From: Candidatus Kapaibacterium sp.
Lineage (GTDB): Bacteria > Bacteroidota > Ignavibacteria > Kapaibacteriales > UBA2268
Direction of reading: 5' to 3'
Length of the DNA stretch: 64,000 nucleotides
Assembly: GCA_026390695.1 (NCBI GenBank)
Contig: JAPLFL010000088.1
Location: forward strand, 42,078 to 106,077
Of the stretch, positions 8,761 to 18,359 are shown in pieces (within the stretch, counting starts at the first letter, position 1; each line of letters opens with the position of its first letter). Made by a program: the position numbers and the translations under genes. The notes beneath the pieces are model-generated. The model had not been told where the DNA came from, did no database searches, and worked only from the letters and a program-made list of their open reading frames with translations.

Positions 8761-11700
8761 TTAACGTAAAACTTCCATTTTCCCAGTAATTTTTTTTGAA
8801 TCGTTCTTTAAAATGAAGAAATATATACCTGAAGACAATCTGCTACTAAAATATGGAATACGGTAAATTCCGGTTGATTTTTTTCCTAAATCAAGAGTTG
8901 TAATTTTATTTCCGTTCAAATCGTATAATTCAAACCATATTTCAGATGGTTTAAGAATTTCATATTCAAATAGAGTAAAATTCTGACAAGGATTTGGGTA
9001 GTTTTGATATAGTCTAAAAACATCTTTTTCATCGATTATTCTATACTTATCACAATAACTGTAAAATTTCCCATTTATAGAGCGAATTTTAATTTTCCAA
9101 TTATCACTTATTAGTGAATCAAAAACCAGATCACAAGTATCACGACCATTTTTCAAGACAGAGAAAGTAAATTTGAACTGTTGATTTATCGTATCAGACT
9201 TTGATTGAAATTCAAAAGGAATTATTCTGTTAGCTTTATCAATATAACCGAGATCAGTTCCATTAATTGGTTGTAGAAAAGATGAATGAAAACTTAAATT
9301 GCCATAAATTTTAGGATATTGTTTTGATTCAATATTTGTCAAATTTTTTATATAAACAGGTATTTCTATGACATCGCCTTGATCACCGCAGTAGGAACCG
9401 CCTGTCCATAATTCCAAACTCTTTGGGTAATAAAAATTTACTTTACAATTTATTCTTATTTTCATACCGCAAGTATCGATAAAATCTATAAATTCGGAGA
9501 AAATTCCTTCTTTGGTCGAAAAACATGATATAATAATTTTGGTCGAATCATTTGCTTTTACAATTTCAGGACTGATATTTCTAACCTTAAAATAATTACC
9601 GGAGCTGAATTTAACAGAATAATCGAATTTACTCTTATTATAAAATGTAATCGTATCGTACTTAATACTATCTGTAACAATTTCTTTGAAATCAATATTC
9701 AAAGCGGAGAATGAATAATCATTCGAAAATTTTCGACCCAAAATTTTAATGATATTAAAACTATCAGTGGCATTGTAAGCATTTGATTTGATTTTTAGAA
9801 ATGCTGACTTTTCACCAAGGGAATTCGGAATGAAATTCAGTTTTAGCAAATAAAAATTATTTGACTCAATTCCTTGATATAATATTTTTTCATAAGAAAA
9901 TTCATTGGCATTAATTCCATCAATAAATACAGAATCAATAATCAGTTTATCTTTGCCTATATTGAACAACTTTATTGAAGAATCCGAATGAGTCTCATTG
10001 CAGAAAATACTGTTGAAGGTCATTTCCATAGGAATTTGAAGATAAGCTTGCCGATTTCGTAAGGTGCCTTTGAATTCAATACTATCTAAATTATTACATA
10101 AATCCGAGAAAATATACTTCTCATTAAAAATTCCGGGAGTATTTGAAGTTAGTTTTACGTAAACGGTGGCTGAACCTCCGTTTTCAGTAATATTTTGAGG
10201 AATAATATTAGTAATTGTAAAATATTGAAGTTTTATTGGAAAATTAAAACTTAAAGGTCGAGTTCCAATGTTTATTATTGTAAAAGTAGCATCAGATCTG
10301 CTATCAGTGATGACTTCCCCAAAATCTATTTTCTCGGTGGATAAATAAAAACCGGACTTTTCGGTTTCGCCGATTAAATTGACCAATTTTTGACGTTGAA
10401 TCCCATCTGAGATATTGTAGAATAATTTCAATTTTGCACTTTTAATGCCATAAGATTGAGGCCCAAACAGAATTTTGATAAATTTGGATGATTTTGGACT
10501 TATAATTAATTTAGGGATATTGTTGATAATAGAAAAATTATTTTCAGAATCTTCGATTGAAATTGAATCTATTTGGATTGAGTTATTACCCTTATTCATC
10601 AATTCCAGTGAGTCAGGTATCAATTGATTGCCACATAATGAAATAGGAAATTCGAGAGTAGGTTTTACAATTAAACCATCAATTATCCCCTCACCGAAAA
10701 TAAGAGCAGTGGCTGGTGAGCCATTATAATTGAAATAAAATTTTATCGAAGAATTAGTTCTTCCGGTATCGGAAGGTTCAAAAATAATTTTAAATTCCTT
10801 AATCTCGCCATTGGCTCTGAGAGTGAATTTACCTGTATCAGAGAGTAAAATAAATTGCTTGGTATCAGGGCCATGCAAATAAACAGATTCAAAATTAATA
10901 TCATTATTGGAGTTATTCTTTAGAATTATTGTTTGAGTTGATGAACTTTCACCGATAATAACTTTACCGAAATCAATCATTTTTGTTACAAGTTCAATTG
11001 CCTGATCTTTTCCTTCGCCATTTAGATTTGATTTGAATACATTAGTTTTTGAGAAAATATTTAAAACAGCAATGGATTTATGAATTAAGCCGGGCTTGTA
11101 AGCTAACTCAAAATCAACTTGTCCAAGAGCAGCTACACTTATTGCTTTTAAATCCGAAACAATCTGAAATTCGTCCTTATCAGTTCCAGAAATGTTCACA
11201 GAATCTATGCCCACATTGACGGATCCTATGTTTCTGAGTACTCCTTTTATTAAAGAATCTCTTTTTGTGTTAACAACCACCTGTCCAAAATCTATATTTT
11301 TCATTTCAATAGACTCTTCAACTATTGACCAATTATTATCTGAAATATCTGACTGAATTAAAGGAACATTTAAAGGTATGTCCTTTGGTGACCAGTATTC
11401 TGCGCTTCCATCGAAACTTGTGCTTAATACATACAAAGAATCGGGTGACCAGCAGACAAAACTTAATCCGTCTTTATGACCCGGAAATGAATAAACCTGA
11501 CTCCAATCGCTCGTATTCCAAAGTATCAGTCTTTTCAGATCATCACCGGTTGCAAGATATTTTCCATCAGGACTGAATGCACAACTGTAGTTAATATTAG
11601 CAGTGGATTGAATTGATTTAATATTTGTTTTCAGACTTGAATCGCTTATACTAATCTGCTTATTCCAGCCACAAGAAGCAATCAATTTATTATCAGGAGA

Positions 11701-13764
11701 CACAGATACAGAAAGTACTTGATTGGAGAAACCTAAATTACTATTAATATCAGGAAATTGAAATTTACTTATACTTTTATCTGAACTTGCTGTATAAATA
11801 TACTTTGAATCTGATGACCACTTAACTTGATTGATGGCTGATGTATGAGGTACTAAGTTAGTAAATAATCCAAGATCGGGATATGAATTAATACATAATC
11901 TTCCATAATTATCACCGCTTGCAATAAATTTATTATCAGGGCTGAATCCGCATGATGAAACAATAGAATTAAAATTATAAATCGAATCCACTTGTTTGCC
12001 TGATGAATCAAAGATAAAAATCATTCGTTCATTGCCGGCACAAATAATTTTTTTAGTATCCATGCTCCAATCGATAGAAGAGATCTGGCTTAATTTTGTT
12101 TGTAACTTATGAATTAACTTTTGTGAACCGGCATCCCAAATCTTCAAAACACCAATATTATCACCTGTTGCAATTTTCTTTGAATCAGGACTCCAAGCGG
12201 CAGTCAGAAGGAAGGTATTCTCACCTGGCAGGACGTTTAGTTTCTTTGTGTTACCTGATTTGATATTTATGACTCTAAAACGGCATAAATCGCTTTTTGT
12301 ATGAGGAACAGTCCAATTATATTTATTTCCGCTTGCCTTTGAAGTTATAACGATCCAGTTTTTACCTTCATCTACCGAATATTCAAGTTGAACGGTATCC
12401 GTTGGCATTAGCCCTGTCCAGGTCACTGTTGTGTCGGAACCTGCAATAAGTTGATTAAATCCATTTGGAAACACCACTTTTAACGAATTCTGTGATTTTT
12501 CAAAGTAACCACCTGAAACGAATATCACAGAGCCATAGCAGGCATTGCTCGAAATATCAATTTTTTCGACCCTATAAACAGAATCACTTGGATTATAAAT
12601 TATACTACATTTGATTGTAGAATCTTTTTTCAGGGTAAATGGTGTTGAGAGATTTTCAAAAATTGCAGAAAAGCTTGGGTTTGAGCTACCGATGCTGTTA
12701 ATCTGAATACTATCATTTATTGCAGTAATTAATATGTCTTTCGAGATTGGATTATATAATGGAACAGAACCAAATTCTATTGAATTTGCCTCGTTAAATG
12801 ATAAAAAAGGCAACTGATCGGCAGATATCGAATATTTTAATGTTTTTTCAATATTTTTCGGCATATACTTAATTACAAGATTTCTATCAATATCACAGGA
12901 GGATGAAATCCATTCAATCGAACAGGGTTTGTATCCATAAGATAAGTATAAAATATCTCGATAAGCTTCCAGAGCATCATCAGGTGTGATAACATCTTCA
13001 AAAAATGTTCCATCAGTGGCTCTTGAAATATTTTTTAATAAGTCTGGAGTTTTCATATTCACAGTTATACAAAAAATGGAAGCATTGATGGACTGTGCTT
13101 TTCTAACGATCTCTGCTTCGTTTGCCTGATCTAATCCGTCAGTAAGAAAAATAATTACTCGTTTGTATTTACCTGTTTCGGCAATTGACAGAGCACCGGT
13201 TGGGTTTGATAGCAAAGCAGCATTATAGTTTGTTCCGCCGCTTGCATTTAGCTTATTAACAGAATTATATAGTTTATTTTTATCATTTGTAAAATCCTGA
13301 TTGAGGAAGCTAAAATCATCAAAACTTGTAATAGCACATTCTGAGGATGAATCAAGTAATTCGATCCACTTTCTGGCAGCAGTCTTTGCAATATCAAGTT
13401 TTCCACCAGCCATAGTACCTGAAATATCTATAGTAATAACTGATGATAATTTCACTTGATTAGTTAAAGGAGAACAAGTAATGCTTTTGATAAGCCTTGG
13501 CAGCCCATTTTCAAGTATATTAAAGTCTTTGACATCTACAACTGTCGAAGGTTTGTTATTTTTATCAAATAAAAAAAGATTTGCTTTGATTATTGGCAAA
13601 GAGTCACTATTAATTTTTATGATTGAAAAATCTTGGGAATTCAAATTACTGATTGAATAACAAACTAAAATTGAAGATAAGATAATTGCATGAGAAGCCA
13701 GTGCCAGCATAAGATTTGTTATGTTGAACTTCGTGAAGAGAATCTTATATTTATCGTTTATCAA
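8761..13764 (-). CDS. Giant secreted vWA / WD40 / Hydin-like repeat protein with T9SS sorting domain
   Basis: A 1667-residue modular protein. A hydrophobic signal segment (about 19-40) is followed by a von Willebrand A domain with a MIDAS variant DISGT near residue 110 and FLTDGLD further on. WD40-like blades lie at about 515-830 (repeated SPDxKxIA and W.S motifs), then several choice-of-anchor D (ASPM/SPD-2/Hydin) domains at about 850-1480 with recurring IDFG motifs. From residue 1583 comes a type A sorting domain beginning FRLYQNYPNP. It is therefore predicted to cross the outer membrane by T9SS and stay at the surface or be released. The start is a TTG at 13764 with AAGAAG upstream; the next in-frame ATG (13710) would shorten the n-region of the signal peptide. 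Ligand and role are unknown. Confidence 0.88.
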   Translation of the reverse strand: MINDKYKILFTKFNITNLMLALASHAIILSSILVCYSISNLNSQDFSIIKINSDSLPIIKANLFLFDKNNKPSTVVDVKDFNILENGLPRLIKSITCSPLTNQVKLSSVITIDISGTMAGGKLDIAKTAARKWIELLDSSSECAITSFDDFSFLNQDFTNDKNKLYNSVNKLNASGGTNYNAALLSNPTGALSIAETGKYKRVIIFLTDGLDQANEAEIVRKAQSINASIFCITVNMKTPDLLKNISRATDGTFFEDVITPDDALEAYRDILYLSYGYKPCSIEWISSSCDIDRNLVIKYMPKNIEKTLKYSISADQLPFLSFNEANSIEFGSVPLYNPISKDILITAINDSIQINSIGSSNPSFSAIFENLSTPFTLKKDSTIKCSIIYNPSDSVYRVEKIDISSNACYGSVIFVSGGYFEKSQNSLKVVFPNGFNQLIAGSDTTVTWTGLMPTDTVQLEYSVDEGKNWIVITSKASGNKYNWTVPHTKSDLCRFRVINIKSGNTKKLNVLPGENTFLLTAAWSPDSKKIATGDNIGVLKIWDAGSQKLIHKLQTKLSQISSIDWSMDTKKIICAGNERMIFIFDSSGKQVDSIYNFNSIVSSCGFSPDNKFIASGDNYGRLCINSYPDLGLFTNLVPHTSAINQVKWSSDSKYIYTASSDKSISKFQFPDINSNLGFSNQVLSVSVSPDNKLIASCGWNKQISISDSSLKTNIKSIQSTANINYSCAFSPDGKYLATGDDLKRLILWNTSDWSQVYSFPGHKDGLSFVCWSPDSLYVLSTSFDGSAEYWSPKDIPLNVPLIQSDISDNNWSIVEESIEMKNIDFGQVVVNTKRDSLIKGVLRNIGSVNVGIDSVNISGTDKDEFQIVSDLKAISVAALGQVDFELAYKPGLIHKSIAVLNIFSKTNVFKSNLNGEGKDQAIELVTKMIDFGKVIIGESSSTQTIILKNNSNNDINFESVYLHGPDTKQFILLSDTGKFTLRANGEIKEFKIIFEPSDTGRTNSSIKFYFNYNGSPATALIFGEGIIDGLIVKPTLEFPISLCGNQLIPDSLELMNKGNNSIQIDSISIEDSENNFSIINNIPKLIISPKSSKFIKILFGPQSYGIKSAKLKLFYNISDGIQRQKLVNLIGETEKSGFYLSTEKIDFGEVITDSRSDATFTIINIGTRPLSFNFPIKLQYFTITNIIPQNITENGGSATVYVKLTSNTPGIFNEKYIFSDLCNNLDSIEFKGTLRNRQAYLQIPMEMTFNSIFCNETHSDSSIKLFNIGKDKLIIDSVFIDGINANEFSYEKILYQGIESNNFYLLKLNFIPNSLGEKSAFLKIKSNAYNATDSFNIIKILGRKFSNDYSFSALNIDFKEIVTDSIKYDTITFYNKSKFDYSVKFSSGNYFKVRNISPEIVKANDSTKIIISCFSTKEGIFSEFIDFIDTCGMKIRINCKVNFYYPKSLELWTGGSYCGDQGDVIEIPVYIKNLTNIESKQYPKIYGNLSFHSSFLQPINGTDLGYIDKANRIIPFEFQSKSDTINQQFKFTFSVLKNGRDTCDLVFDSLISDNWKIKIRSINGKFYSYCDKYRIIDEKDVFRLYQNYPNPCQNFTLFEYEILKPSEIWFELYDLNGNKITTLDLGKKSTGIYRIPYFSSRLSSGIYFFILKNDSKKITGKMEVLR

Positions 13765-13832
13765 TGCTTCTTTTTGCTAAATCTTTTTTATATTAAATTT
13801 TTCACACTACAATTAAGTAATAACTATTAATA

Positions 13833-14300
13833 ATGAAATTTGTTGCAAATACGATTCAGGCACATGTTGCCAGGTATAATAAAAGCTCAGAAAGATTTGA
13901 GCATTTGATATTACAAAGAGCTGACAATGAGAAGATTTATCCATCTATCTGGCAAGTTGTTACTGGTATGATAGATGGCGATGAAACAGCAATTGCAGCT
14001 GCTATACGAGAATTTTCTGAGGAGACCGGCCTTAATTTTCAAAGAATGTGGGCAATACCATATTTAACATCGTTTTTCAATCATCGCAATAATTCTGTTT
14101 CATTTGCTCCGGTATTTGGATTTATTGTTGATTATAATGATGAAGTGATTTTATCCTGTGAACATCAGGATTATTCATGGTTAGAGCTCGATAGCGCTTT
14201 ATCGAGACTGATTCTACCTTCTCACCGAGATGCCGCGATAGTTTTCGAAAAGAATATTCTTTTATCCGATGATCCGGATTTATTTATTATTAAGTTTTGA
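13833..14300 (+). CDS. Nudix hydrolase (NudB-like)
   Basis: A 155-residue protein with a perfect Nudix box at residues 45-67: Gly45, Glu51, Arg59-Glu60, Glu63-Glu64 and Gly66 are all in place. The preceding WQVVTG and short length resemble NudB, which removes pyrophosphate from dihydroneopterin triphosphate or dATP, but Nudix substrates cannot be assigned from sequence alone. It sits 18 bases before a pyrimidine-nucleoside phosphorylase gene on the same strand, so the two are probably co-transcribed and may share a nucleotide-salvage or clean-up role. It starts divergently from the giant vWA gene across 68 bases. Confidence 0.88.
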   Translation: MKFVANTIQAHVARYNKSSERFEHLILQRADNEKIYPSIWQVVTGMIDGDETAIAAAIREFSEETGLNFQRMWAIPYLTSFFNHRNNSVSFAPVFGFIVDYNDEVILSCEHQDYSWLELDSALSRLILPSHRDAAIVFEKNILLSDDPDLFIIKF

Positions 14301-14318
14301 TTACAATTTAGAAATTTT

Positions 14319-15620
14319 ATGCTTACATCAGAAATTTTGATTAAAAAACGTGATAAAAACCAATTATCCGAAAGTGAAATAAAGTATCTTGTCTCCGGAG
14401 TTGTAAGCGGTGAAGTCTCCGAAGCACAAGCAGCAGCCTTTCTCATGGCGTCAAGTATTAATGGATTAAATGCAAAGGAAACAGCTTTTCTGACACACGC
14501 AATGGCAGAATCAGGTACAAAACTATCATTTGCTCACCTTGGCAAACCAATAATCGATAAGCACTCTACAGGTGGAGTAGGGGATAAGGTATCACTTTTA
14601 ATTGTGCCAATAATTAGCTCATGCGGTATATTGACACCTATGATTTCAGGACGCGGTCTGGGACACACCGGAGGAACAGTAGATAAATTAGAATCCATTC
14701 ATGGATTTAATACGATGCCCGATGAGGCAATGATGAATCAGCATCTCAAAGAGAATAGCGGTTTTATAATAGGTCAGTCTGAAAATATTGCTCCAGCTGA
14801 TAAAATTCTATATAAACTACGTGATATAACTGGTACTGTTGAATCTGTAGGACTGATCACTGCATCAATTTTAAGCAAGAAAGTTGCAGAGGGATTAGAC
14901 GGTCTGATAATGGATATAAAATTTGGTAACGGTGCTTTTATGAGCACTTTTGATGATGCGAAAATTTTAGCAAAGTCAATGCTAAACGTAGCCACAGAAA
15001 TGGGATTAGCCATGAGAATATTATTTTCATCTATGAACCAGCCTTTAGGTAAAAAAGTGGGAAATTGGCTTGAGATCGAAGAAGTAGAAGAATCTTTAAA
15101 AGGAAATTGTCCTGATGATCTCAAGGAAATTGCAGAATTTACATGCTCATCAATGCTACTTTTAGCGAAACTCGCATCAGATCGTGATTCTGCTTTGTCA
15201 ATGGTTCGTGGGGTTTGGAACTCAGGTTTGGCTCTTGATAAATTTTATTCAATAATAAAGTCTCAAGGCGGTGATATAGATTTATCAAGAAAATTATATT
15301 CAAATGTTGAAAAATTTGAATTAAAATCAACTAATAGCGGATTTATTGATTTTATCAATACAAGAAAAATAGGATTAGCTGCTATACATCTTGGAGCCGG
15401 ACGTAAATTGGCAACCGATACAATTGATTTTTCTGCTGGCTTGGAATTTAAGAAAAAAATCGGTGATAGAGTTGAATCAGGCGAAACTATTTGCATTATA
15501 CAAGCCAAAGATCAATCAGTATTTCCCGCTGCTTTAGACATTTTGAATGAATCCTATTCTTTATCAGCTAATCCAGCTCAATTAGCCAAAAGTATTATTT
15601 ATGAAGAATGGACTAATTAA
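14319..15620 (+). CDS. Pyrimidine-nucleoside / thymidine phosphorylase
   Basis: A 433-residue enzyme, the same length as Bacillus pyrimidine-nucleoside phosphorylase. The family signature SGRGLGHTGGTVDKLE is at about 110-125, and the phosphate-binding KHSTGGVGDK is at 81-90. It cleaves thymidine, uridine or deoxyuridine with phosphate to the base and (deoxy)ribose 1-phosphate. DeoA and Pdp cannot be told apart reliably by eye, so no symbol is given. Its last bases overlap, tail to tail, the end of the TPR gene on the other strand by 8 bases, leaving no room for an intergenic terminator. Confidence 0.92.
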   Translation: MLTSEILIKKRDKNQLSESEIKYLVSGVVSGEVSEAQAAAFLMASSINGLNAKETAFLTHAMAESGTKLSFAHLGKPIIDKHSTGGVGDKVSLLIVPIISSCGILTPMISGRGLGHTGGTVDKLESIHGFNTMPDEAMMNQHLKENSGFIIGQSENIAPADKILYKLRDITGTVESVGLITASILSKKVAEGLDGLIMDIKFGNGAFMSTFDDAKILAKSMLNVATEMGLAMRILFSSMNQPLGKKVGNWLEIEEVEESLKGNCPDDLKEIAEFTCSSMLLLAKLASDRDSALSMVRGVWNSGLALDKFYSIIKSQGGDIDLSRKLYSNVEKFELKSTNSGFIDFINTRKIGLAAIHLGAGRKLATDTIDFSAGLEFKKKIGDRVESGETICIIQAKDQSVFPAALDILNESYSLSANPAQLAKSIIYEEWTN

Positions 15621-16698
15621 TATCTCTGGAAAAATAATTTGATTTAGTAAGTTCAATCGGATGCTCTGAAAGCCACAATCTTAACTTAATTAGAACCTGT
15701 GAATTTGCAATTGACCATTTATTATATTCTTCTTCATTGAATGATTTGAAAATTGTATAATTATATGCTTCGAACAAACCTGCTTCAATTAATTCCTTAT
15801 ATTTTTCAAATAGCTTTATTTTATACTTCTGCTGATGATTTCCAGCCATCCATAAATTTATAAAATTGGCTCTGATAATAGATAATTCTAAAATTGAATA
15901 TTTGACTAATTTCTTTTTAATGATAGAATCACTGGCTTTTTCCATCAAACTTTGAAAAATAAATTGGAATGAATTTTCTTTGAGAGTGATATTGTTTTGT
16001 GATTTAGCATTAATAAATCTAACACCAATTGTTTTATCGTCAAACATGTATCTGAGAGCACTATTATATGTATCACAAAGAATTTTTCCCATCTCCGCTG
16101 TTTTACCGGTGCCAGCCAATACTTGTATATAATATTCACCATAAAGTACAGACCAAATTTTATCATTTGTTTTAGAAAAATACTTACTCAAATGAAAATA
16201 ATTACCTCCATAAGCGGGTTGACGGGCAATACCTTGTTCCCATGAGCCAAGCGCCTCATTCTTTTTTCCAGTTACATATTGACAAATTCCAATTTCCATC
16301 ATCAATTTTCCTGAATCAGGAAATTTTGACAGTCCGTAATTATAAATTTTTTCAGCAGAATCTTTATTTCCATCCATAAAAATAATATTTCCAAAGAGTT
16401 GCCAGACCTGATCACTTGCATCTGACCGCTGGGTGAGAGGATAGACTGTTGCGGCAGCATCTGCAAATTTCTCAAGTTTATATAGAGCCAGAGCCTTCTC
16501 ATACTTAAATGCTACTCTATCCGGTTCGATTTGAATAGCACTATCTAACAATGAAACCGCTTCAAGATATTTTTCCTGATTGATCATTTTTTTAACATTT
16601 AGGAACATTTTTGATGCTGCTCTGTTTATTTCCTCATCATCAGCAAAGGTTTTTAAAGCAAAAATAAAAATAAATAAAAGTAACAGTAATTGTTTCAT
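15613..16698 (-). CDS. Exported TPR-repeat protein
   Basis: The start is taken at the ATG at 16698, because the following residues (MKQLLLLLFIFIFALKTFAD) are an excellent signal peptide; the frame stays open for another 31 codons upstream. The 361-residue protein has tetratricopeptide-like helices at about 25-190, with motifs such as A.LLDSAIQIEPDRVAFKYEKALALY. The C-terminal half (about 195-361) is helical without a recognised family. TPR proteins of this kind act as periplasmic scaffolds; the partner is unknown. It is convergent with, and overlaps, the phosphorylase gene, and nothing suggests an operon. Confidence 0.8.
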   Translation of the reverse strand: MKQLLLLLFIFIFALKTFADDEEINRAASKMFLNVKKMINQEKYLEAVSLLDSAIQIEPDRVAFKYEKALALYKLEKFADAAATVYPLTQRSDASDQVWQLFGNIIFMDGNKDSAEKIYNYGLSKFPDSGKLMMEIGICQYVTGKKNEALGSWEQGIARQPAYGGNYFHLSKYFSKTNDKIWSVLYGEYYIQVLAGTGKTAEMGKILCDTYNSALRYMFDDKTIGVRFINAKSQNNITLKENSFQFIFQSLMEKASDSIIKKKLVKYSILELSIIRANFINLWMAGNHQQKYKIKLFEKYKELIEAGLFEAYNYTIFKSFNEEEYNKWSIANSQVLIKLRLWLSEHPIELTKSNYFSRDIN

Positions 16699-17358
16699 TG
16701 AATTTCCGAACTTGAAAAAAAAAGTAAGACGATTTAAATCAAATTTATTTGCCAATTCCGATATGACTGTAGAATATAGATTAAATTTCACTAAATTTGA
16801 CAGATTACATGATTCATTTAGAAAAGAATTTATAATTTATTAATAAATATTTTGAACAAGGATAATCAGAAAAAGTGCAACAAACAGTGGGAAACCTAAT
16901 TCCAACCTTCACAATAGGATTATTGCAAAGGATGTATAAAAAATAATAAAAATTGAATTTGAATCTTCAAAATGAAACACAGCCACTAACAGCTTTTCCA
17001 GTAGTTTTTAACTGTCGGTTGTATATCCTTCCAATAGCACATTTAAGGATTCCTGCACTTGAGACTGTAAGAAAACTGAGAAATTTGGGTAATGTCATGC
17101 TGATGGAAGTGAAGTATCTCTCCAAAAGTGGCTGTTAGAGAGATCATTCGCATTAATCTTAATGACAACCACCCCTAACCCATCCTTGAAATGGAGTGGA
17201 AAATTGGAATTGTCATTTTCACACAATTAAAAGCGAAGCGTTTATCAAAACCACGGATGTTAATCCAAGGATATTGCCGGTTTTGTCTCAAGCTCACAGG
17301 TAGGAATAACAATCTTGTCAAATATGGAATAATAAAACAAAAAGTAATAATTTAATTT
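16699..17358. other. 660-base intergenic region with a decayed repeat
   Basis: No convincing gene. The left part holds the putative promoter region of the TPR gene. From about 17114 to 17256 it carries a repeat shared with 42177-42320 (see repeat entries). A shorter stretch near 17039-17070 (CACATTTAAGGATTCCTGCA) looks like a worn copy of the core of the inverted-repeat element at 49.2 kb. A 61-codon open frame at 16953-17138 has no ribosome site and no recognisable product. Confidence 0.6.
17114..17256 (+). repeat. Dispersed degenerate repeat, copy 1
   Basis: Similar by eye to 42177-42320 over about 140 bases. Shared landmarks in order are AATGACAAC-ACCC, GGAAAATTGG, CATTTTCACAC and GCGTTTATCAAA. 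The left end contains a small hairpin ATCTCT...AGAGAT enclosing CCAAAAGTGGCTGTTAG; in the other copy the enclosed part is in the opposite orientation. Confidence 0.65.
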
Positions 17359-18285
17359 ATGAAATTACAATTTAGAACTGATATAAGCCCGCAGCTAATG
17401 CGACAAATTAAAAATTTTTCAGATTTTATCAGACTTGAAAAAGGCTTGTCCGACAATACATTAATATCTTATAAGCACGATTTAGAGCGCTTTTGCGAAT
17501 ATTTAACTTCAATAAACATAGCTTCCTATAAAGAAATAAATGTTAAAGAAATTGATAATTTTTTACTTTTGTTAGAAGAGCTCGGAATCTCAGCTAACAG
17601 CCGTGCTCGCTATTTATCGGCAATACGCAGCTTATTCAAGTTTCTTATGATGAGCGGGATACTCGACCGCGATATTTCCGAAGTTATAGAATTACCTAAA
17701 TCCTCAAGAAAATTACCTGAAAATTTATCGGTACAGCAAATTGAGATGCTTCTTCTGGCTCCGGATACAGCTTCAGCAGCAGGAATTCGTGACCGTGCCA
17801 TGATGGAAACATTATATGCCTGTGGATTACGAGTAAGTGAATTAATCAATATGAAAAGCAGGGATATTCTTTATGATAATTTTATTGTCCGGGTATTCGG
17901 TAAAGGTTCAAAAGAGAGGATAGTTCCGATTGGCAGCCAGGCAATAGAGTGGATTCAATTATATAAAGCGCAATGCCGTCCCATGTTCCTAAAAACTGGA
18001 GTAGCAGAAGATATATTGTTCTTAAATCAACGAGGTTCAAAATTATCCAGAATGGGTGTATGGAAAATAATTAATCAATACGCCGAAACAGCCGGATTAG
18101 GAGTCCATGTCCATCCTCATTTATTCAGACATTCATTTGCAACACACCTGCTCGAAGGGGGTGCTGATTTAAGAGCAGTTCAGGAAATGTTAGGACATTC
18201 TGATATCTCAACAACACAAATTTATACACACATTGATCGTGAATATATTAAGGAAGTCCATAAGAGTTTTCATCCAAGGGCATAA
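17359..18285 (+). CDS. xerD: Tyrosine recombinase XerD/XerC
   Basis: A 308-residue site-specific recombinase. All catalytic residues are present at a constant +10 offset from E. coli XerD: Arg158 (CGLRVSE), Lys182 (GKGSKER), His254 and Arg257 (HPHLFRHSFATH), His280 (LGHSD) and nucleophile Tyr289 (TQIYTH). The N-terminal SAM-like core-binding domain spans about 17-105. With its partner recombinase it resolves chromosome dimers at dif next to FtsK; only one Xer gene is in the window and no dif site was recognised. It is probably chromosomal housekeeping rather than an element integrase, since no mobile-element genes flank it. XerC remains possible. Confidence 0.92.
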   Translation: MKLQFRTDISPQLMRQIKNFSDFIRLEKGLSDNTLISYKHDLERFCEYLTSINIASYKEINVKEIDNFLLLLEELGISANSRARYLSAIRSLFKFLMMSGILDRDISEVIELPKSSRKLPENLSVQQIEMLLLAPDTASAAGIRDRAMMETLYACGLRVSELINMKSRDILYDNFIVRVFGKGSKERIVPIGSQAIEWIQLYKAQCRPMFLKTGVAEDILFLNQRGSKLSRMGVWKIINQYAETAGLGVHVHPHLFRHSFATHLLEGGADLRAVQEMLGHSDISTTQIYTHIDREYIKEVHKSFHPRA

Positions 18286-18359
18286 AAATAACTTTTCTTT
18301 CTCGTATAATTATCTTATTTTAATATTTTGTATTTTATCTAAAACTAATAATTAAATTT

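Noticed and set aside
16953..17138. Small plus-strand gene of 61 codons before xerD
   Set aside because: No ribosome site, no recognisable domain, and its 3' part lies in a dispersed repeat.
17359..18285. Integrase of a genomic island
   Set aside because: Sequence matches chromosomal XerD at every catalytic position with normal spacing, and no att repeats, tRNA gene or island genes flank it.
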